Of a stretch of 42,017 nt of DNA, positions 9,231 to 17,165 are shown one piece after another. The notes below the pieces were generated by a model that was not told the DNA's origin, did not search any database, and was given only the letters and a program-made list of their open reading frames with translations. Origin of the DNA: CAZDBA01 sp964503615 (GTDB lineage: Bacteria; Planctomycetota; Planctomycetia; Pirellulales; Pirellulaceae); assembly GCA_964503615.1 (NCBI GenBank), contig CAZDBA010000019.1, positions 1-42,017 of the forward strand, written 5' to 3'. Each line of letters opens with the position of its first letter. Positions within the stretch are counted from its first letter, which is position 1. The translations under genes were made by a program, and so were the position numbers.

Positions 9231-9496
9231 CAACTTTGTTGGCTCAATTCGCCATCGCTGACTGTCTTTGTCGTTGCGGGACACTCGTTCAGGTACTAGC
9301 CACCCAGGGCTCTGATCGAAATTCGAAGACAGAACAAACCCAAAAGCTCAGCCGGGTTTGTAGCGATGGCGAATCGCCAACTGAGTTTACAGTCCGCAAC
9401 GAAACGTATGAAACTGACTTAAAAGTGAATTGCCCAAAATGGTCTGAGCTACGTGAAACGCACCTGCTCGACCTGGTTCCAAAATTCGGAAATTGA
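9227..9496 (+). CDS. Possible small coupled ORF between secretin and lipoprotein (doubtful)
   Basis: An 89-codon frame whose ATG overlaps the secretin stop codon (ATGA at 9227-9230) and whose TGA ends at 9496, three bases before the lipoprotein ATG. This tight spacing is what translational coupling would look like and is the only argument for it. The product (MTTLLAQFAIADCLCRCGTL...) has no recognisable domain, signal peptide or membrane span. It may instead be a long intercistronic spacer that happens to be open. Confidence 0.25.
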   Translation: MTTLLAQFAIADCLCRCGTLVQVLATQGSDRNSKTEQTQKLSRVCSDGESPTEFTVRNETYETDLKVNCPKWSELRETHLLDLVPKFGN

Positions 9497-9498
9497 AA

Positions 9499-10542
9499 AT
9501 GAACAAGCTACCTATCCTGACAGCCTCTGCTTTGATCGCTTTGCTCTCGTTTTCAGGTTGCAAGACGATGAACTTCGATGGACCTAATTGGATTAACCAA
9601 ATAGAACGTCCTCGGTTACTGTCGCCCTTAAATATGGCAGGCAAGCAAAAAGAAGAGCTGATGGGTACCGCTCAGAAAATGGCAGTGATCTGGAAAGATA
9701 CCGTCATGCAAAAACCTGGCTCGCCCATCACACGAGGTTTTGGCGGCAGGATTTACTTTTATGATAATGAAAACAAGGCGATCAAAGTCAATGGCGAGAT
9801 GATCGTGTACGGTTTTGATTCGGAATCGGGCAAGTCCGAAGCGGACAAAAAGTTCGTATTCAGAGACAGCGAGCTTCAAGGGCATTACGGCAAGACAGAC
9901 CTTGGGCATTCTTACAGCTTTTGGATTCCGTGGGACGAGAATGGAAGCCCCCGAATGGCTGTGACTTTGATCCCAATCTTCAAAAATTCAGATGGAACGG
10001 TTGTCAAAGGCGGCCAGACGATCAACGTTTTGCCCGGTCCAGAACCGAAAAATCATCGTCAAGAATCTAGTGGACACCGAGGAACTTTCATTGGCCAGTC
10101 AGGTCAATCAGGCCATTCGGAGAATGTGAATGGTTCGGAGATTCAACTGACTGGTGCCGAGGAGCCGTATCCTGATACTTTGCATAGTGGCATCGTTCAA
10201 GAAGACAGATCGACGCGGATCCGTACGACTACGATCCAGTTGCCCAAAAACATCGCACAACGTTTGGCTACATCTCCACCTCCTGTCACAGGACCTGTGA
10301 ACACTGTGAAAACGACCACTCGTAACATCGGTGTTGCGGATACTACGGTAGATTTGCGGCAACAGCCTGGGGAGCTTGAGCGAGTGGGCCCACCGGAACC
10401 ACCTGCACCTGCTGCTACTTCCGCGCCCGTCCCTGCCAAGCGTAAACCGCAAGTGCGCAGTCCGTATCCAGAATTTGGCAAAGCAATGCTTGAAGACGGC
10501 GATGAGGTTCGTGTTTTTGGTAAACCACAGCCGTTTCATTAA
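9499..10542 (+). CDS. Lipoprotein of unknown function, secretin operon
   Basis: A 347-residue predicted lipoprotein. The ATG at 9499 follows a GGAA-type ribosome-binding site; a TTG two codons upstream is an alternative. The N-terminus MNKLPILTASALIALLSF leads into SGC (C20), a lipobox. About 35-180 is a compact domain (PLNMAGKQKEELMGTAQKM, VNGEMIVYGFDSE, YSFWIPWDENGSPRMAVTL, GGQTINVLPGP) that I cannot assign to a named family. The following 150 residues are Pro/Thr/Ser-rich and low in complexity, ending in a basic-proline stretch (KRKPQVRSPYP). Lying between a secretin and a FliG-like gene on the same strand, it could be the pilotin or accessory lipoprotein of that secretin. That is inference from position only; it is far longer than classical pilotins (about 120-180 residues). 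Confidence 0.8.
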   Translation: MNKLPILTASALIALLSFSGCKTMNFDGPNWINQIERPRLLSPLNMAGKQKEELMGTAQKMAVIWKDTVMQKPGSPITRGFGGRIYFYDNENKAIKVNGEMIVYGFDSESGKSEADKKFVFRDSELQGHYGKTDLGHSYSFWIPWDENGSPRMAVTLIPIFKNSDGTVVKGGQTINVLPGPEPKNHRQESSGHRGTFIGQSGQSGHSENVNGSEIQLTGAEEPYPDTLHSGIVQEDRSTRIRTTTIQLPKNIAQRLATSPPPVTGPVNTVKTTTRNIGVADTTVDLRQQPGELERVGPPEPPAPAATSAPVPAKRKPQVRSPYPEFGKAMLEDGDEVRVFGKPQPFH

Positions 10543-10578
10543 ACAGAATTTAAAAAACCCTATCCTGGAGCCGTGAAG

Positions 10579-11526
10579 ATGAACGACTCACTCCACGATG
10601 CCGCTTTGGTCTTAAAGAGCCTGCCAAAAAGCGAAGCGGCCAAGATCATGTCCAAGCTGGATGTGGAAGATGTTCGCGCAGTGATGCAGCAATCGGACAA
10701 GATCGGCAATCGGTCACAAGACGATGTACAGAGTGCTTTAAAGCGATTGTCAATCCAGGCAAGTGCGTTACGACATGTGAGTAACACCGACGAGCAAGTC
10801 CACCTGCGGGCCGACCCTCCTCAATCGACCAATCCCCTGCATCGGCACAAGCAAGCGTCGAATCCGTTTCAGTTTCTAGTGAATTTGCCGAGCGATGTTC
10901 AAGTGGAACTGCTTCAAGACCAGCAGCTGGAGGAGATCGCTTTAGTGACAACTTATTTGCCCACCGAAGTCAGCGCTCCGATGCTAAAGCTGATGGAATC
11001 CTCACTGCAAATGTCTGTACTTCGCCGACTTTGCCACCCCGTAATTTCCGATCAGGAACAGGTAGCGCAGTTGGTAGTTAGCTTGCGAAACCGTTTGGAG
11101 ATAAAGCTGGATCAAATCGAGGCAACCTCCGTACAAAGTGCAGCGCAACCCCAGCATTGCGACAACAGCCAGTCGCAGACCGAAGCTTTGAATTGCGATG
11201 GCCCGGTTGAACCAACAGAACTTGATGAGCAATTGGCTTTGCTACGCTTCGAGGATCTGAAAGATTTTGAAGATCTTGATATCCAGACCGTGTTGAAAGC
11301 CGCAAACACATCGTGGTGGGCACCCGCTTTAAAAAACTCTTCGCGCGGCGTGCGAGAAAAGATCCTGGTCAATATGGCAGGGAAAGTGTCAGTTCTTCTA
11401 ACTGCCGAAATCGCCAAGATTCAAGTTTTAGACAACGCCCGCTCGTCTTACTCGCAATCAAAAATCGTGGAGATTTGTATTCAATTGGCAAAACAAGGCA
11501 AAATTAAACTGCCCCGGAAGTTCTAG
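10579..11526 (+). CDS. FliG-like protein lacking the EHPQ motif and several torque residues
   Basis: A 315-residue protein with the domain plan of the flagellar rotor protein FliG. The ATG at 10579 is chosen over the GTG at 10573 because CTGGAG (10565-10570) sits 8 bases upstream. Residues 7-57 match FliG-N (AALVLKSLPKSEAAKIMSKL, DVEDVRAVMQ). Residues 96-152 match FliG-M (FLVNLPSDVQVELLQDQQ, EEIALVTTYLP, MSVLRRL), but the FliM-binding EHPQ motif is replaced by QQLE. Residues 217-310 match FliG-C (LRFEDLKDFEDLDIQTVL, VREKILVNMAGKVSVLL, KIVEICIQLAKQGKI). By hand alignment to E. coli FliG, K264 is kept (K252), R281 is K269, D288/D289 become A276/E277 and R297 becomes D285. It closes an operon with a secretin and a lipoprotein, with no other flagellar gene in the window. 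It is therefore probably a FliG-fold protein with a non-rotor role, though a divergent true FliG is not excluded. Confidence 0.8.
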   Translation: MNDSLHDAALVLKSLPKSEAAKIMSKLDVEDVRAVMQQSDKIGNRSQDDVQSALKRLSIQASALRHVSNTDEQVHLRADPPQSTNPLHRHKQASNPFQFLVNLPSDVQVELLQDQQLEEIALVTTYLPTEVSAPMLKLMESSLQMSVLRRLCHPVISDQEQVAQLVVSLRNRLEIKLDQIEATSVQSAAQPQHCDNSQSQTEALNCDGPVEPTELDEQLALLRFEDLKDFEDLDIQTVLKAANTSWWAPALKNSSRGVREKILVNMAGKVSVLLTAEIAKIQVLDNARSSYSQSKIVEICIQLAKQGKIKLPRKF

Positions 11527-11557
11527 GCCATCGCCGGCCGAGCCTCCTAACAAATTT

Positions 11558-11602
11558 GGGGAGCGTAAATCGCATTGACGAGAAATCTCACTTTCGCTCC
11601 CC
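11558..11602. terminator. Inverted repeat between convergent genes, possible bidirectional terminator
   Basis: GGGGAGCG (11558-11565) and CGCTCCCC (11595-11602) form an 8-bp perfect stem around a 29-base loop. TTT precedes the left arm and GAAA follows the right. It lies between the FliG-like stop (+) and the EgtB-like stop (-). The loop is long and no strong U-tract follows, so termination is a guess from position. Confidence 0.45.
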
Positions 11603-11625
11603 GAAAGGTGACGTCGATTCACGGT

Positions 11626-12801
11626 TCAACGTTGCTTAGCCAAGCGGATCCCTGTGCATTGCCATTGCAGCGGTGGGTGAAAGAAATTCCGATAGGTTGG
11701 GCGGCTGTGGTTGGGAGACGTAGCGGTTGAACCTCCTCGTAACACCATCGTGTTCACCATGAATTTCCCGTTGTACTCGCCGATCGCACCTTCCGCCTTG
11801 GCAAAACCGGGATACGGCAAATAAGCACTCTCGGTCCACTCCCAACGCCGCCCCCAGTTCAGCTGTTCCGATGCTGCTTCCCATTCGAACTCGGTCGGCA
11901 ATCGCATTTCTCGCCAAGCGGCATAGGCCCACGCTTCGTAATAGTTGATGTGACAAAGAATCGTCGCCGGATCGACTGGCTTGAATCCGTTTAAGGTGAA
12001 ATACCACCATTCGCCATCAACGTTATGCCAATAGAGCGGGGCTGTTGCGCCGGTTTGATTCACCCACCCCCAGCCTTCGTCCAGCCAATATTCGTGTTTT
12101 GCATAACCACCGTCGTTGATGAACTCCAGATACTCGCCCGCGGTAACCAGGCTTTTGCTGATCTCCGTATCATGCAAGTAGACTTTGTGTCGTCCGAGTT
12201 CATTGTCGTAGTGAAAGCCGCTTTCTCCGTTCACGTCAAAGCCTATTTCGTAGACTCCTTCTTCGATCGCTACGAACCCCACATCGTTGGTGTCGTTGGT
12301 TTGTTCCACCAAGCTGTATCCGTTTTGGTAAATCGGAAAAATCGGATTGTGTCCAAGGATGAATTTTAGATCGGTCAGCAGCAACTCTTGATGTTGTTGC
12401 TCGTGATGCATTCCCAGTTCCAGAACCTGCATCGTTCGTGGAGTGAGGTTCCCGCTGGCCATAAGTTCCTGGACCGCTTTGTCAACGTACTCGCGGTATT
12501 CGTAAACGCCTTCAACACCAGGTCGAGTCAAGTTGCCTCGGTCGGCACGTAGCGTTCGCTTGCCGACAGTGTTGTAGTAGCTGTTGAATAGGTAGCTATA
12601 GTCCTCGTGGAATTCCGAATAGTTTTCACCGTCAGGCTTCAATACGAACTCTTCAAAAAACCAAGTCGTATGAGCAAGGTGCCATTTCGGCGGACTTACG
12701 AACGGAACCGGCTGCGGAACGTAGTCTTCGGTTTGAAGCGGCGCGCAGATTTCGCGCGTGTAGTCACGGACATTTTTGAACTCTTTGAATGTGATACTCA
12801 T
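11626..12801 (-). CDS. EgtB-like non-heme iron sulfoxide synthase (DinB_2 + FGE-sulfatase domains)
   Basis: EgtB-family enzymes join a thiol to the imidazole carbon of a histidine derivative using oxygen and a three-histidine iron site, as in ergothioneine synthesis. This 391-residue protein has the N-terminal DinB-like part (KWHLAHTTWFFEEF, H41/H44) and the HHEQQHQE signature (H132, H133, H137) that supplies iron ligands. The C-terminal formylglycine-generating-enzyme-like part has MRLPTEFEWEAA, RRWEWTESAYLPYPGF, VLRGGS and a closing TGIRLAKQR. It is slightly shorter than mycobacterial EgtB (about 430). It lies 70 bases after kynurenine 3-monooxygenase on the same strand and may belong to that operon, although a palindrome at 12816-12825 could mark its own control. 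No EgtD methyltransferase is present in the window, so whether it makes ergothioneine, ovothiol or another product is open. Confidence 0.85.
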   Translation of the reverse strand: MSITFKEFKNVRDYTREICAPLQTEDYVPQPVPFVSPPKWHLAHTTWFFEEFVLKPDGENYSEFHEDYSYLFNSYYNTVGKRTLRADRGNLTRPGVEGVYEYREYVDKAVQELMASGNLTPRTMQVLELGMHHEQQHQELLLTDLKFILGHNPIFPIYQNGYSLVEQTNDTNDVGFVAIEEGVYEIGFDVNGESGFHYDNELGRHKVYLHDTEISKSLVTAGEYLEFINDGGYAKHEYWLDEGWGWVNQTGATAPLYWHNVDGEWWYFTLNGFKPVDPATILCHINYYEAWAYAAWREMRLPTEFEWEAASEQLNWGRRWEWTESAYLPYPGFAKAEGAIGEYNGKFMVNTMVLRGGSTATSPNHSRPTYRNFFHPPLQWQCTGIRLAKQR

Positions 12802-12815
12802 CTTGTTACCGGTTT

Positions 12816-12825
12816 CCGATATCGG
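12816..12825. repeat. Perfect 10-bp palindrome upstream of the EgtB-like gene
   Basis: CCGATATCGG, 15 bases upstream of the EgtB-like ATG at 12801, in the 70-base gap after kmo. Its position would suit an operator or a repressor half-site pair, but a 10-bp palindrome can arise by chance. Confidence 0.25.
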
Positions 12826-12871
12826 TTACTGCCAAACGGTTTTCTAAATTTGCTTATAGCGCCAAGTTCGT

Positions 12872-14227
12872 TTACGTGATCTCGGTCAGTCGTTCTTCGA
12901 CTAATTTTCGTCCCAAATCAAAATCAACTTCCTCAACCGAAGACTTACCCTCACACAACTTTGCAAGGATCTCCATTTGGATTTTGCCTCGAGCAAACGC
13001 ATCTTCGTAGGGCACAGTGTGAAACATCACTTGCGAATATCGTGGGACAAACTGATTTGGGAATTGCCGTTCGAGTTCAAAGCCAACCTCTTTTTTTAGC
13101 TGGAACTGTTCGTCTCGAACACTGTCACGCATTGTGATGTAATTTTCCAAAGCCATCTCGGCAATCGCATCCGCGCTGGGCTTTCTGGTTCGACTGAATT
13201 CGGCAATCACCGCCGCCCAATTCTGATCGTGGCTATCCAGCAACTCGCAGAGGATTCTACAATCCTCAAATGCCGCATTCATGCCTTGGCCGTGGAATGG
13301 CACAATCGCGTGCGATGCGTCTCCCAATATGACCACCGAATCTCCCAAATGCCAAGGCTCGCACCGCAAGGTTCCCAAGCGGCCGGTCGGATTCTCAAAA
13401 AACTCGGTCGCTAAATCGGGGATCAGATCCATTGCGGTTGGAAAATACTCACTGAAAAAATCCAGCACCGCATCAGGCGACTTTAAAGATTCAAAGCTGA
13501 CCTCGCCCGCCTGCTTCATAAACAAAGTCACTGTAAAACTGCCGTCCAGATTTGGCAGCGCGATCAACATGAATCCGCCACGCGGCCAAATGTGCAAAGC
13601 CTCCCGCTCAATCTGATGCTTGCCGCCCTGCCCCGGCGGAATGGTTAGTTCTTTGTAATCATGGTCCAGGAAGTCCGATTCACTCTGCCCACACTCGGTC
13701 AATGGCATCATCTGTCGCCTGACTCGAGAGCCCGCTCCATCGCAACCGATCAAGATGTCGTAGCTTTCGACCTGTTCACTTTCGTCGTGTCTCATGAATT
13801 GAACGGTCTTGTTTTCAAAGTCGATACTCTCCAAAGCGGTTTCGAAAACGACGTTTACTAACTCGTGGTCTTCTGCCGCCGTCATCATCAAACTGTTCAA
13901 CAACTCCCGTGAGACACTGTGAATCACCTCGTGTTCACGTTGTCCGTACGGCGTAAATTCCTGGCCGCCATCGGACAAATGCAACTGCCGCCCTTTCATG
14001 GGAATCAGCAGTTTCTGAACTTTGTCCATCAAGCCGGCTGCAGACAAAGCGGAAATGCCCCGCTTGGCGAGCGCAAGATTAATCGAGCGGCCCGCATCCG
14101 TTTCCTGTTGACGCATGTCGGAGCGTTTTTCGTATACCGTTACGTCGTAGCCCCGTTGCCCCAGCATGACCGAAAGCAAACTACCGGCCAAACCGGCTCC
14201 GATGATGGTGACTTTTTCTTTGCCCAA
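12872..14227 (-). CDS. kmo: Kynurenine 3-monooxygenase
   Basis: An FAD- and NADPH-dependent hydroxylase converting L-kynurenine to 3-hydroxykynurenine. The 451-residue protein begins with the Rossmann FAD-binding motif GAGLAGSL (11-18) and YEKRSDMR. The family hallmarks follow: GRSINLALAKRGISAL, the GCDGAGSRVRR motif, ALHIWPRGGFMLIALPN and the second FAD motif GDASHAIVPFHGQGMNAAFEDC in shortened view (GDASHAIVPFHGQG). Length agrees with bacterial and eukaryotic KMO (about 450-480). It starts 17 bases after the kynureninase stop, so the two are co-transcribed and act in consecutive steps. Human KMO has a C-terminal membrane anchor; the last residues here (DLGRKLVEERLTEIT) are polar, as in soluble bacterial forms. 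Confident. Confidence 0.95.
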   Translation of the reverse strand: MGKEKVTIIGAGLAGSLLSVMLGQRGYDVTVYEKRSDMRQQETDAGRSINLALAKRGISALSAAGLMDKVQKLLIPMKGRQLHLSDGGQEFTPYGQREHEVIHSVSRELLNSLMMTAAEDHELVNVVFETALESIDFENKTVQFMRHDESEQVESYDILIGCDGAGSRVRRQMMPLTECGQSESDFLDHDYKELTIPPGQGGKHQIEREALHIWPRGGFMLIALPNLDGSFTVTLFMKQAGEVSFESLKSPDAVLDFFSEYFPTAMDLIPDLATEFFENPTGRLGTLRCEPWHLGDSVVILGDASHAIVPFHGQGMNAAFEDCRILCELLDSHDQNWAAVIAEFSRTRKPSADAIAEMALENYITMRDSVRDEQFQLKKEVGFELERQFPNQFVPRYSQVMFHTVPYEDAFARGKIQMEILAKLCEGKSSVEEVDFDLGRKLVEERLTEIT

Positions 14228-14244
14228 AACGGCTTCCTTTGTTT

Positions 14245-15507
14245 CTACTCAGCTAAACAATGTTTCAAGATTTCAGCAAACCGAAAACAGTCGTCAAACG
14301 AGTTGTAAAGTGGAACGGGCGCGACTCGGACTACGTTCGGCTCGCGCCAATCTGCTTCGACACCTGCCTTTTGTAACCCCGAGTGGACTTGTTTACCGGT
14401 CGACGAATGCGGCTTCAACGTCAGAGACAATTGGCAACCTCGTTCTGTTGGCGTGATAATCTCGACTTGGTCACCTGCCATTTGCGTTAGGCAATCTTCC
14501 AGAAACTGAGTCAGTAATTTCGACTTTTCCAGCAGCGGACTCATTCCCCCGCATTCAGAAAACAGGTCAAGGCTCGCCCGGATCGCCGCCAGCGACAGAA
14601 TCGGCGGGTTGCTCAATTGCCACCCTTCCGCAGTCGGAATCGCACGAAACTCGTTCTTCATTTTAAACCGAGTCGATTTTTCGTGTCCCCACCACCCCGC
14701 AAGCCGCTTTAGCTGCGTATCACTCGCGTGTCGTTGATGAACAAAGCACCCGCCAACGCTGCCTGGCCCACTATTGAGATATTTGTACGAACACCAGACC
14801 GCGAAATCGACGTCCCAATCAGAAAGATTGAGTGCGATATTTCCTACCGCATGAGCCAAATCGATTCCGACGGGAATCTCATGTTTGTGGGCCGCTTCAA
14901 CGATCGCGCGAATGTTGAAAACTTGCCCCGTGTAATACTGAACCCCCGGTAGCAGAACCAAAGCTAACTCGTGTTTGTGATTTTCGATCGCCTCTATGAT
15001 CGAATCGGTGGAAACGGGAGAGTTTACGTCTTTGCCTGAAACGAAAACCATGCCAGCTTTCGAATCGAAACCGTGGAAGTCGATTTGAGATTGCACTGCT
15101 TGAAAATCGGACGGGAACGAATGGGCTTCTATGAGAACTTTAAAGCGATCCGCCGTCGGACGGTAAAATGTAGCCATCATTAAATGCAGATTCGTCGTCA
15201 ATGAGTTCATCATGACGACTTCGTCTTTCGATGCCCCCACGATCTCAGCCATCGTTTCGCTCAGGAATTCGTGATAAGGCAGCCAGGGAAATTCGCCGCT
15301 GAAATGTCCGCGGACGCCCAGTCGTTGCCAGTCGTCGAGTTCCTGTGAAACGAATTCACGAGTCCGCTTGGGCTGTAGCCCCAAGCTGTTGCCGGCCAGA
15401 TAAATTTGCGGCTGGCCGTCATGCAGCGGGATATGAAACTCGTCACGAAACCGTTTCAAAGGATCCGTCGCGTCCAGTTCATTCGCTTTATTTTCCAGTG
15501 AGTTCAT
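14245..15507 (-). CDS. kynU: Kynureninase
   Basis: A PLP-dependent hydrolase that cleaves kynurenine or 3-hydroxykynurenine to (3-hydroxy)anthranilate and alanine. The 420-residue protein has the expected family features: YLAGNSLGLQPKRT (36-49), a Thr/Asn-rich PLP-phosphate loop (NSLTTNLHLMM, 101-111), DLAHAVGN (216-223) with the Asp that pairs with the PLP nitrogen, and the Schiff-base lysine in WCSYKYLNSGPGS (K242). Later motifs include GWWGHEKSTRF and WQLSNPPILSLAA. The ATG lies 6 bases after the stop of the upstream cyclase-family gene. Together with kmo it makes 3-hydroxyanthranilate. Neither tryptophan dioxygenase nor 3-hydroxyanthranilate dioxygenase is in the window, so those steps must be encoded elsewhere. 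Confidence 0.95.
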   Translation of the reverse strand: MNSLENKANELDATDPLKRFRDEFHIPLHDGQPQIYLAGNSLGLQPKRTREFVSQELDDWQRLGVRGHFSGEFPWLPYHEFLSETMAEIVGASKDEVVMMNSLTTNLHLMMATFYRPTADRFKVLIEAHSFPSDFQAVQSQIDFHGFDSKAGMVFVSGKDVNSPVSTDSIIEAIENHKHELALVLLPGVQYYTGQVFNIRAIVEAAHKHEIPVGIDLAHAVGNIALNLSDWDVDFAVWCSYKYLNSGPGSVGGCFVHQRHASDTQLKRLAGWWGHEKSTRFKMKNEFRAIPTAEGWQLSNPPILSLAAIRASLDLFSECGGMSPLLEKSKLLTQFLEDCLTQMAGDQVEIITPTERGCQLSLTLKPHSSTGKQVHSGLQKAGVEADWREPNVVRVAPVPLYNSFDDCFRFAEILKHCLAE

Positions 15508-15513
15508 TGATGC

Positions 15514-16362
15514 TCAGCCACCGATCTTCGTGGGTTTAAAAATGATCGGGCGAGAAGGCGCCGCATCCGAACAAAATGCGGGAAACTGATTGTTAAGCAA
15601 GTAGAAACCGTCTTCGACCGAATCGGGAACAAAAATCATTTCCGAAATCGTTTTCGTCTGGCAACTGTCTTTCGCCAGCTCATGCGTGCCCTCTTTGACT
15701 TTCCAAAACAAATGATGGTTCGTCAACAGGCCCTCATCGTTCATCCGATCCACCGATGGCAAATCAACCAAAAGATGTTGGTACCCTCGTTCTACCAACA
15801 ACTCCATCGCCTGTACCGTTAGAAACGCAGGTCGATTGTTTTCGTCGTACGTCTTCAACATCGGTGAAAGTTCATTCGAAGTACGAACGATCAACGAAGT
15901 CGTCATCGAACGCAGCCCAGTAGAACGCTCAAGCGTTTCAAAAGCGGAGGCCAACGCAGCTCGAGAAAGGACTTGGTCTTCTCCGTTTAACGCGGGCCGG
16001 TAAGTTTCGCCGCGATCCGATGCCGCTTCAGCCGATTCGGGGTGGACCGTGATCAACGTCGCTGTCGAAAGCCCGCCCGTATCATCGTGCCCAATGAAAA
16101 TATCCTGGTTAACGATATGTCCGATTGTTTCGGTGTGCGTGCCGTTGCAATGCGGTATCAATTCGATTCGGTCCACGTTGCAACTGCCGCCTTGTGACGT
16201 GTCGCCAACGAACTCGCCCAAGTTGAGCGGCGAGCAATTCGCTTTCTCCGTCCCGTAAAAATTCGGTTGCGAGCCAGCAAAGTCCATTGGGATCGCCAAC
16301 GAAGTGCCCGAGGCGGTCGAACATTCGTATTGCTGACCATCAAACTCAAAATTGATCTTCAT
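15514..16362 (-). CDS. Cyclase-family hydrolase, probable N-formylkynurenine formamidase
   Basis: A 282-residue member of the metal-dependent cyclase/formamidase family (KynB-like). The hallmark metal-binding stretch reads HCNGTHTETIGH (H71, H75, E77, H82), a variant of the family's HxGTHxDxPxH with Glu for Asp. The ATG at 16362 is preferred over a TTG two codons upstream: it overlaps the previous gene's stop as ATGA (16362-16359) and has GGAAGG six bases before it. The protein is longer than typical bacterial KynB (about 210) and its family ligands are slightly altered, so specificity is not certain. Its position directly before kynU and kmo is the main reason to propose hydrolysis of N-formylkynurenine. 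Another ring-opening or amide-hydrolysing step of the same pathway is possible. Confidence 0.75.
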   Translation of the reverse strand: MKINFEFDGQQYECSTASGTSLAIPMDFAGSQPNFYGTEKANCSPLNLGEFVGDTSQGGSCNVDRIELIPHCNGTHTETIGHIVNQDIFIGHDDTGGLSTATLITVHPESAEAASDRGETYRPALNGEDQVLSRAALASAFETLERSTGLRSMTTSLIVRTSNELSPMLKTYDENNRPAFLTVQAMELLVERGYQHLLVDLPSVDRMNDEGLLTNHHLFWKVKEGTHELAKDSCQTKTISEMIFVPDSVEDGFYLLNNQFPAFCSDAAPSRPIIFKPTKIGG

Positions 16363-16988
16363 GGGCAACCTTCCAATCGCTCGAGATGGGCCGTGTCGTT
16401 AATCAATTCTGCCGAGTAGTCTCCCTCTTCATTGCAATGCAGGATGTTGAGTCCCGTGTTCGAATGGTCAAACCGCTCCATCTCATGCAATCCCTCGCCC
16501 GCGATCGAAGACAACAAAACACGCGAAGTCCTTCCATGTGTGCACACGAGGATTCGTTGTCCTTTATGTGCTGATTTTAGTTTCTCCAAGACACGTTCGA
16601 TTCGTTGGTGGCACTCCAAAGGCGATTCACCTTCTGCGATTTTTCGATCCAGTAATCCGTTTTGCCAATCAAGCTTGAGCTGTCGAAACTCCTCCATCTC
16701 ATCTGGCGTTGGCGATTTGCCTTCCAAAACACCCCAACTCATTTCCCTCAACGCGGGCTCGACGATTAATCGATGTCCGAGGTGTTCTACCCAAGGCTCG
16801 CACGTCTGGTGAGTTCGTTTGAGATTACTAACGTAGATCGCATCGAAGGGTACCTCTTTGTACATCTCATAAAACGCAAACGCTTGTTCACGCCCCAGTT
16901 CGTTGAGGTCCGAATCCACTCCGCTGCCTTGTACAATACCGCGACGGTTAAAGTCGGTTTCGCCGTGCCGAATCAAATATATTTCCAT
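16359..16988 (-). CDS. Histidine phosphatase family protein (phosphoglycerate mutase-like)
   Basis: A 209-residue branch-1 histidine phosphatase. The catalytic RHGE motif is at 7-10 (LIRHGETDFNRRG, H8 being the phosphorylated residue). The supporting residues are R58 (SNLKRTHQT), E82 (ALREMSWG) and the second histidine H151 (VCTHGRTSRVLL). It is the first gene of the kynurenine cluster and overlaps the next by four bases, so it is translationally coupled. The substrate cannot be read from the sequence; members act on sugar phosphates, cobalamin precursors, nucleotides or phosphoproteins. Its stable linkage to tryptophan degradation genes, if found in other genomes, would suggest a housekeeping role for that pathway. 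Confidence 0.85.
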   Translation of the reverse strand: MEIYLIRHGETDFNRRGIVQGSGVDSDLNELGREQAFAFYEMYKEVPFDAIYVSNLKRTHQTCEPWVEHLGHRLIVEPALREMSWGVLEGKSPTPDEMEEFRQLKLDWQNGLLDRKIAEGESPLECHQRIERVLEKLKSAHKGQRILVCTHGRTSRVLLSSIAGEGLHEMERFDHSNTGLNILHCNEEGDYSAELINDTAHLERLEGCP

Positions 16989-17100
16989 ACAACCATTATT
17001 ACGGCAATTTGAATTCCTCCAAGCCGATGCAAAGGACCCTTCATTGGTATTTTAGGTGGTTCAAGTGCTTAGACCACGACCGGCACTCGGTTCGTTTCGC

Positions 17101-17106
17101 TACAAT
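17101..17106 (+). promoter_or_regulatory. Candidate -10 element for the aldehyde dehydrogenase gene
   Basis: TACAAT (one mismatch to TATAAT), 60 bases upstream of the GTG at 17166, in the 177-base divergent region between the kynurenine cluster and the dehydrogenase. No good -35 hexamer is visible at the right distance. Confidence 0.25.
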
Positions 17107-17165
17107 AGTTCAGAGCTAGTGTTCACGACGAACCGACTCTCCGAAACGGAACGGGAAAAAATCAG

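Noticed and set aside
8727..9284. 185-codon minus-strand frame across the secretin C-terminus
   Set aside because: Arg/Trp/Leu-rich shadow of the Pro/Gln/Tyr-rich tail; no domain or ribosome-binding site.
10573..11526. A normal flagellar FliG assignment for the third gene of the secretin operon
   Set aside because: The fold matches, but EHPQ and several torque charges are missing and no flagellar gene is near, so I call it FliG-like only.
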